This document shows, one piece after another, positions 58,913-64,000 of a DNA stretch of 64,000 bases (positions within the stretch are counted from its first letter, which is position 1; every line of letters starts with the position of its first letter). Below the pieces are notes generated by a model, which was not told where the DNA came from, searched no databases, and worked only from the letters and a program-made list of their open reading frames with translations. Source of the DNA: Rubripirellula tenax (GTDB lineage Bacteria; Planctomycetota; Planctomycetia; Pirellulales; Pirellulaceae); contig NZ_SJPW01000003.1 of assembly GCF_007860125.1 (NCBI RefSeq), positions 310,001 through 374,000 on the forward strand. Reading direction: 5' to 3'. The position numbers were made by a program, and so were the translations under genes.

Positions 58913-61303
58913 ATGCGAGTGATTCAGTTGCGAACTTTCAAGCCAGATCATTGTAGGCGATCGCCGTTTGAGCGTTGCTTGCCACCACTTCGTCGAACGA
59001 TGCTTGGGGCCACTCTGTTCGTTGGTATCGTGGTTGGAGGAATTGGAACGGATCGTAGCGTGACCGGACAGGAGCCGCTCGTCACGGATCCCGCGAAAGC
59101 GAAATCCCCGCCCGAATTGACGCTGCGGTCGTTGTTGGATCCGAGCCACAAGAAAGATTTCACAACAACTCTGCCCGCCGTCCACTGGATCGATGACAAG
59201 CCGCCACAGTTATTGATCCAACGGGACAAAACTTGGATGCAGGTCGATCTAGAAGCGAGCGAAGGCAAAACCGCAAACGAGAAACCCTGGCCCGTCGTTT
59301 CTCGACTGGCCACCCAGTTGACGGCGCTAGACGGGGTCAAACCCGATCAAGCGGAAAAAATTGCTCGCCGCAGCGTCGCGAAAATGAATCGATCGACCGA
59401 CGCGGTACTGATCAAAATCGGCAAAGCGATTGCGTTGGCTTCGCCGAACCAGCCGGCTCGTTGGCTGACCCGCGACGGCAACGACTGGAAGAACGCGACC
59501 CTTGACCCAACCGCACGCCGAGTTGCCTACACGCGAGACGGCGATCAGTTTGTCGTTGACGTGACGTCGGGGATCACCATGCGTTTAACCGACGACGCGA
59601 CCGATACGCTGCTGGACGGGGAACTGGATTGGACTTACCAAGAAGAAATTTTCGGCCGCGGCAACTACCGCGGTTTTTGGTTCAGCCCCAACGGTGACTG
59701 GCTGGCAATGTTGCGAATCGACATCAGCGGCATTGAACCTTACGTATTGTCGGCAGCATCAAGTCCGCGCGGATCGGGCGTCGTTCGCCGTTACTCCAAA
59801 GCCGGTGATGCCATCCCACAGGCCAAACTTTACGTTTGGGATTTGCGTCATTCAGCGAACGGCCACGTTCCGCCTGCGCGGCTGATCGAAGAATCAACGC
59901 TCGAAGAACAGAAACTGATCACCGGCGTTTGGTGGCACCCACAACTTCCGCGCATGCTTTACTGCGTCAGCGACCGACTGCAAACGTGGCGAGAACTACG
60001 CTCGGTGGATTCGATGTTGCTCAACGGTGAAAAAACCCACAGCGACTTGGTCGTTCGCGAACAAAGCCCTGCTTGGGTCGAGCCGCCCGCGCCGCCACAG
60101 TGGTTCGATGACGGCAGCTTTCTTTGGCAAAGCGAAGTCCCCAGCGGACGAAATCGGCTCTACCATGTTTCGGCCGATGGCGGGATTGTGCGTCCGATTT
60201 CGCCAGAATCCTTCGATGCCGACATGTTTAAAATCGCGGGCGACAATACGCACGTGCTTGTCGGCGGTGACCAGCAACGCGGCGGGATGGAACACCACCT
60301 GTATCGGATCGAGCTTAGCCCCATGCTGGCCGGCGATGCCGCGCCGGGAACGACTCGAATCACCGACACGGCACAGCCTTGGCACGACGTCGACCCCAGC
60401 CCCGATGGGCGATGGTTTATCGACCGGGCAAGCAGCCCCGATCATCCGCCTCGCATGACCGTGCGATCGGCCGACGGGCGGCGGTCGTTCGAGCTGGCCG
60501 AATCGACGCTTAAGACAGAGTCACCCATCATTGCACCTGAGTTGTTCACGATCCCGACACCCGATGGAATGGAACTGCCGGCGATGCTGGTCAAGCCAAC
60601 GTTAACCAGCGACGACCAACGCGTTCCGGTTGTGATCGAAGTGTACGGCGGCCCACGATCGCCAAGCGTGTCGGGCCGATGGAGTGGCACCAAAACGTTG
60701 TACCGCGAACTACTCGCCCGCCGCGGAATCGCAACGCTGGTCGTCGACAATCGTTCTAGCGGAGGCCGTGGCATCGCCGACACCTGGACCATTCGCGGAC
60801 GATTCGGCGCGGTGGAGATGAAAGATCTGGAAACGACGGTGGCTTGGCTTCACCAACAACCGTGGGTGGCGACGGACCGGCTTGCGATTCGCGGATGGAG
60901 CTTCGGTGGTTTTTTGACGCTCTACGCGATGACACACTGCAAATCGTTTGCGGCGGGCATCGCCGGTGGATCGGTCACCGATTGGAAGGAATACGATTCG
61001 ATCTATACGGAACGGTACATGGGGCTGCCGGTCAATAATGTGGATGGCTACGCGGCCAGCTCGCCGCTCGAAAAAGCCAAAGACCTGCACGGCCGGTTGC
61101 TGATGATTCACGGCGAGGTCGACGACAACGTCCACCCGTCCAACACGCTGCGGATGGCCGAAGCGCTACAGAACGCCGGAATTGACTTCGAAATGATGAT
61201 TTATCCGGGTGCCGCCCACGCCGTCACCACCCCCTCCCAAGGATGGCACCTGGCCCAAATGACGGACCGATTCCTCGTTGAAACCCTGCTATCGGCCGAA
61301 TGA
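58913..61303 (+). CDS. S9 prolyl oligopeptidase-family peptidase (DPP IV-like), exported
   Basis: 796 residues from the ATG at 58913; an ATG at 59002 directly before the hydrophobic segment (LGATLFVGIVVGGIG) is an alternative start. The N-terminal beta-propeller (about 80-540) includes LDGELDWTYQEEIFGRGNYRGFWFSPNGDWLA, the double-Glu motif region of DPP IV. The alpha/beta hydrolase domain has RGWSFGGFLTL with Ser663, the aspartate in GEVDDNVHPSNT and the histidine in PGAAHAV. It should remove dipeptides from the N-terminus of peptides outside the cytoplasm. It is divergent from the sulfatase gene. Confidence 0.93.
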   Translation: MRVIQLRTFKPDHCRRSPFERCLPPLRRTMLGATLFVGIVVGGIGTDRSVTGQEPLVTDPAKAKSPPELTLRSLLDPSHKKDFTTTLPAVHWIDDKPPQLLIQRDKTWMQVDLEASEGKTANEKPWPVVSRLATQLTALDGVKPDQAEKIARRSVAKMNRSTDAVLIKIGKAIALASPNQPARWLTRDGNDWKNATLDPTARRVAYTRDGDQFVVDVTSGITMRLTDDATDTLLDGELDWTYQEEIFGRGNYRGFWFSPNGDWLAMLRIDISGIEPYVLSAASSPRGSGVVRRYSKAGDAIPQAKLYVWDLRHSANGHVPPARLIEESTLEEQKLITGVWWHPQLPRMLYCVSDRLQTWRELRSVDSMLLNGEKTHSDLVVREQSPAWVEPPAPPQWFDDGSFLWQSEVPSGRNRLYHVSADGGIVRPISPESFDADMFKIAGDNTHVLVGGDQQRGGMEHHLYRIELSPMLAGDAAPGTTRITDTAQPWHDVDPSPDGRWFIDRASSPDHPPRMTVRSADGRRSFELAESTLKTESPIIAPELFTIPTPDGMELPAMLVKPTLTSDDQRVPVVIEVYGGPRSPSVSGRWSGTKTLYRELLARRGIATLVVDNRSSGGRGIADTWTIRGRFGAVEMKDLETTVAWLHQQPWVATDRLAIRGWSFGGFLTLYAMTHCKSFAAGIAGGSVTDWKEYDSIYTERYMGLPVNNVDGYAASSPLEKAKDLHGRLLMIHGEVDDNVHPSNTLRMAEALQNAGIDFEMMIYPGAAHAVTTPSQGWHLAQMTDRFLVETLLSAE

Positions 61304-61469
61304 TCGGGCAGGGAGGGTGGCGTCGGCCAAGCGGCCGAATTGTCCCCTGATTTCACGCTGGAAGCCCTGTACGCAATTGCGATGCATCGCTAAACTACGC
61401 GGCTCGCCATCATGGCCGAGCAATTTTGATACCAAGTCATCTGACAAATTCGATAAACCAGAGGGTCCT

Positions 61470-61784
61470 ATGTACGCCATCATCGTTGACGGTGGTCGCC
61501 AATATCGCGTCCAACCAGGCATGGAATTGGATGTTGATTACCGCGACATCGCTCAGGGTGAAAACCTGACGTTCGAGAAAGTTTTGGCCGTCAGCGGCGA
61601 CGACGGAATGAAGCTGGGTGCTCCCACGGTCAGCGGCGTTTCCGTCACTGCATCCGTGATCGGCCCAAAATTGGACAAAAAGATCTATGTCCAAAAGTTT
61701 CGCCGCCGTAAACACAGCAAGAAGCGAACCGGACACCGTCAAATCCACACGCGTGTTCGCATCGAAAAAATCGCTGGCGTCTAG
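61470..61784 (+). CDS. rplU: 50S ribosomal protein L21
   Basis: 104 residues, the normal L21 length, starting MYAIIVDGGRQYRVQPGMEL at 61470 after GAGGG. VTASVIGPKLDKKIYVQKFRRRKHSKKRTGHRQ is the typical rRNA-binding C-terminus. In most bacteria rpmA (L27) follows directly; here a hairpin and a kinase gene follow instead, so L27 must be elsewhere. Confidence 0.97.
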   Translation: MYAIIVDGGRQYRVQPGMELDVDYRDIAQGENLTFEKVLAVSGDDGMKLGAPTVSGVSVTASVIGPKLDKKIYVQKFRRRKHSKKRTGHRQIHTRVRIEKIAGV

Positions 61785-61863
61785 CGAAAGCGAATTCACT
61801 CTCCCCTCGGGAGATTCGAGCCTAAGTGAGGATTCGGGACGCTGCTCGAATCCCTAGCCTCGA

Positions 61864-61895
61864 CTTGCGCCGCCTTTAAAAAAGGGCGGAGCAAG
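61864..61895. other. Hairpin downstream of rplU
   Basis: CTTGC-G-CCGCC pairs with GGCGG-A-GCAAG (one mismatch) around an A-rich loop. It has no T-run on the plus-strand side, so its role as a terminator is uncertain. Confidence 0.45.
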
Positions 61896-62008
61896 ACCGA
61901 TCGCCTGACTGGTCGTTCACGCTTGGCACACAAGATCGATTACAATGGGTTGGCAAACTGTCCGCCCCATCGCTTTCTTCCGCATTCTGCGGTCTCCCAG
62001 GCTCGCCC

Positions 62009-63031
62009 ATGCAAACGCCCGCGTTGACTGATTTTGAACTCGGTCCTGTGCTTGGCGTTGGCACGGTTGGAACGATCTACCTTGCCACAGAGAATGCGAC
62101 GGGGAACCGTGTTGCACTTAAGAAACTGCACCCTGGCGTCAGCCAAGACGTCAACATCCGCGCCCGATTTGAACGCGAGATGCTGATCCTCTCGCGGCTG
62201 CGGCACCCCAACATCATCGCCTATCACGGCGGCGGTGATGACGGGGGAACACTTTTCTACTCGATGGAACTGGTCGAGGGCGGCACAGTCCGGGATCTAC
62301 TTGAGACTCGCGGGGCATTCGCGTGGCCGGTTGTGGTCGAACTGGCTCGCCAGATCTGCTCGGCATTGCAGTACGCCCACAACCACGGAGTGATCCATCG
62401 CGACCTCAAGCCGGGCAACCTGTTCCTGACTCGCGAAGGGGAACTAAAACTCGGCGACTTCGGAATCGCTCGCGATCTCCATAACGCCGACCTGACATCC
62501 AGCGGGATGACCGTCGGGACGCACGCCTACATGGCCCCCGAACAGATCACAGGCGATACGTCGATCTCGGGAAAAGCCGACCTGTACGCACTCGGCTGCT
62601 GCCTCTACGAGATGCTAGTAGGCAAGAAGGCCTTCAGCGGCGAGAACTTTGCCCAGCTTTTCGAACAGCACCTTCGGGCGGCGCCGCCTCGCGTTCGCGA
62701 CTCGATCCCCGATTGCCCTCCCGAGCTGGACGAAATCATCAACCAATTGCTTGAAAAACGCCCGGAAGACCGCCCGTTCAATGCGCGCAAGGTTCAAGCA
62801 ACGATGCTGCAACTCGACGAGACCTATCACACTCACGACCTCGCCGCGGAAATGCAGCGAGACGTTGCGGCCGATGGTGTCGTCGTGTCGCGTGGTCGTC
62901 GAATCCTGGTCGACGAAATCCGAAACCGCATGGAAGGCGTCGAAGGCCGAACCATCAGCTGGAGTCGCTTGGCAATCCTTGCGGGCGTGATTGTCGCCGG
63001 AATCGCCATCGCCTCGACGCTTAGCCGTTAG
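62009..63031 (+). CDS. Hanks-type serine/threonine protein kinase, membrane-anchored
   Basis: 340 residues. Kinase domain at about 8-270: glycine loop LGVGTVGTIYLA, the lysine in RVALKKLHP, catalytic loop IHRDLKPGNLFL (Asp near 131), DFGIARD and MAPEQITG. After a linker, the C-terminus has one transmembrane helix (LAILAGVIVAGIAIASTL) and a very short end, so no external sensor domain exists. Planctomycetes carry many such kinases. Substrates are unknown. Confidence 0.95.
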   Translation: MQTPALTDFELGPVLGVGTVGTIYLATENATGNRVALKKLHPGVSQDVNIRARFEREMLILSRLRHPNIIAYHGGGDDGGTLFYSMELVEGGTVRDLLETRGAFAWPVVVELARQICSALQYAHNHGVIHRDLKPGNLFLTREGELKLGDFGIARDLHNADLTSSGMTVGTHAYMAPEQITGDTSISGKADLYALGCCLYEMLVGKKAFSGENFAQLFEQHLRAAPPRVRDSIPDCPPELDEIINQLLEKRPEDRPFNARKVQATMLQLDETYHTHDLAAEMQRDVAADGVVVSRGRRILVDEIRNRMEGVEGRTISWSRLAILAGVIVAGIAIASTLSR

Positions 63032-63201
63032 TGCACGACAATTCGATGACACCGTCACCGAGTCAGGGGGTCGTGAACGGATAGCGATTCACTGCTATTC
63101 TGCCTGCCCAGGATCCAACCCTCAGCGTGACGATCCGCAACCCAACACCATTCGAAAGCCAAATTCGGTCATCGAATGCAAACCCTATTAGGAATACCCT
63201 G

Positions 63202-63888
63202 ATGACCCCACGATGTTTAGTCGGCGGTTTGGCGATGTCGTTCTCGCTTTTGATCGCCCCCGCCGTGAACGCCCAAGAGAAAGACGCACCAAAAGTGGAT
63301 CGCAACGAAGCCCAATCAATCGGATACTTCCTAGGAGTCTCCGTCGGCCAACAGATGAGCCAAAACGGATTCGAACTCGGCGACATTGATATCGAAGCAA
63401 TGCTTGGCGGTTTCAAGGACGGGATCAACAAAGCCGAAGCGTCGATGAGCGATGACGAACTCCGCGAAACTCAAGCGAAGATCCAGAAACTTCTGGAAAC
63501 TCGGTTGCGCAGCAAGGGCGTCAACTACCTGGCCAAAAATGCCAAAGATGAAGGCGTCGAAGCACTCGAAGGCGGCCTGCAGTACAAGGTCATCAAGGCG
63601 GGCGACGGCGAGTCACCAGCGGCTACCGACACCGTCAAGGTTCACTACACCGGCACACTGATCGACGGTACCGTCTTTGACAGCTCCGTCAAACGTGGCG
63701 AACCGGCAACGTTCCGCGTTAATCAAGTCATCAAGGGATGGCAGATGGCACTGCAAAAAATGCACGTTGGCGACAAGTGGATGCTCTACATCCCTTCGGA
63801 CCTGGCCTATGGCGAACGCGGATCCCCGGGCGCAATCGGACCTCACGAAGTGCTCGTGTTCGAAGTCGAGCTGCTGGAAATCCAGTAG
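63202..63888 (+). CDS. FKBP-type peptidyl-prolyl cis-trans isomerase, exported
   Basis: 228 residues from the ATG at 63202, with AGGA 8 bases upstream. A signal peptide (VGGLAMSFSLLIAPAVNA) is followed by the FKBP N-terminal dimerisation domain (SIGYFLGVSVGQQMSQNGFELGDIDIEAMLGGFKDGI). The FKBP catalytic domain is at about 130-227 (VKVHYTGTLIDGTVFDSSVKRGEPATF, VIKGWQMALQKMHVGDKW, IPSDLAYGERGSPGAIGPHEVLVFEVEL). It resembles FkpA/Mip and would help fold proteins in the periplasm. Confidence 0.96.
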   Translation: MTPRCLVGGLAMSFSLLIAPAVNAQEKDAPKVDRNEAQSIGYFLGVSVGQQMSQNGFELGDIDIEAMLGGFKDGINKAEASMSDDELRETQAKIQKLLETRLRSKGVNYLAKNAKDEGVEALEGGLQYKVIKAGDGESPAATDTVKVHYTGTLIDGTVFDSSVKRGEPATFRVNQVIKGWQMALQKMHVGDKWMLYIPSDLAYGERGSPGAIGPHEVLVFEVELLEIQ

Positions 63889-63924
63889 TCGCCGCAAGCG
63901 ACTTCCAGCGATCCTGATGAACCT

Positions 63925-63956
63925 ACCCATGCGGCGATTTTGTTCGCCGCATGGCT
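63925..63956. terminator. Hairpin after the FKBP gene
   Basis: CCATGCGGCG (63927-63936) is perfectly inverted at 63945-63954, and the pairing extends to CGA/TCG on the loop side. It has no T-run. It lies between the FKBP gene and the tail of a convergent frame. Confidence 0.55.
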
Positions 63957-63963
63957 CGGGTGC

Positions 63964-64000
63964 TCACTTCGAATCAACTTGCAGGCGCGTTTCGATTTCG
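63964..64000 (-). CDS. Possible 3' end of a minus-strand gene
   Basis: On the minus strand the last bases read EIETRLQVDSK followed by TGA (63966-63964). The position just after a hairpin that faces the FKBP gene fits a convergent gene. Only twelve codons are visible, so this is weak. Confidence 0.3.
   Translation of the reverse strand, partial: EIETRLQVDSK

Overview
The window looks like chromosome of a planctomycete, most likely a marine Pirellulaceae member (Rhodopirellula-like). The evidence is two very large YTV-repeat cell-wall proteins, three sulfatase genes or fragments, a dockerin-type beta-helix protein, a PEP-CTERM protein, a DUF5117/DUF4953-type zinc metalloprotease, and formaldehyde-activating enzyme next to a methylene-tetrahydromethanopterin dehydrogenase. 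GC content is moderate and genes sit on both strands in short operons. I found no rRNA, tRNA, CRISPR array or intact transposase.

Layout. 1-2.0 kb: the 5' part of a minus-strand glycosidase-like gene. 2.4-8.4 kb: a type IV pilus-type operon with an apparent PilM-PilN fusion followed by two membrane-anchored proteins carrying Met/Gly repeats. 8.5-11.5 kb: a C1 module (ATP-grasp protein, fae, methylene-H4MPT dehydrogenase). 11.6-17.0 kb: housekeeping genes (Prc-type protease, OsmC-like, RlmN, M20 peptidase, BFD-like ferredoxin). 17.1-19.5 kb: YTV protein 1. 19.5-26.0 kb: a repeat-rich, decayed region with a soluble chemoreceptor-like gene between two identical 113-bp direct repeats, a beta-helix/dockerin gene that has lost its 5' end, and a sulfatase fragment ending at REP-like sequence. 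26.0-29.2 kb: an operon of YaiI-like, M41-like and Tex genes. 29.4-34.5 kb: a small unknown gene, a sulfatase, a PEP-CTERM subtilase-like protein and a sialate O-acetylesterase-like protein. 34.7-38.2 kb: dnaE. 38.3-43.6 kb: an overlapping four-gene operon (GntR regulator, ABC ATPase, ABC-2 permease, unknown protein). 43.6-50.6 kb: metalloprotease, glyA, a response regulator, and a PAS-GAF-receiver protein. 51.5-54.1 kb: YTV protein 2. 54.3-64 kb: crotonase, S1/P1-type nuclease, DMT transporter, sulfatase, S9 peptidase, rplU, a serine/threonine kinase, an FKBP, and the tail of a minus-strand gene.

How genes work together. Fae and the dehydrogenase catalyse successive steps of H4MPT-linked formaldehyde oxidation. 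The pilus-like operon probably makes an inner-membrane assembly platform. The two YTV paralogues are probably structural proteins of the cell envelope: each has an acidic and a basic array in the same 14-residue repeat register, with cysteine clusters at the ends and in the linker. The sulfatases and the esterase point to breakdown of sulfated and acylated polysaccharides. The most unusual material is the YTV architecture, the Met/Gly-repeat pilus partners, and the 20-26 kb island of repeats and truncated genes.
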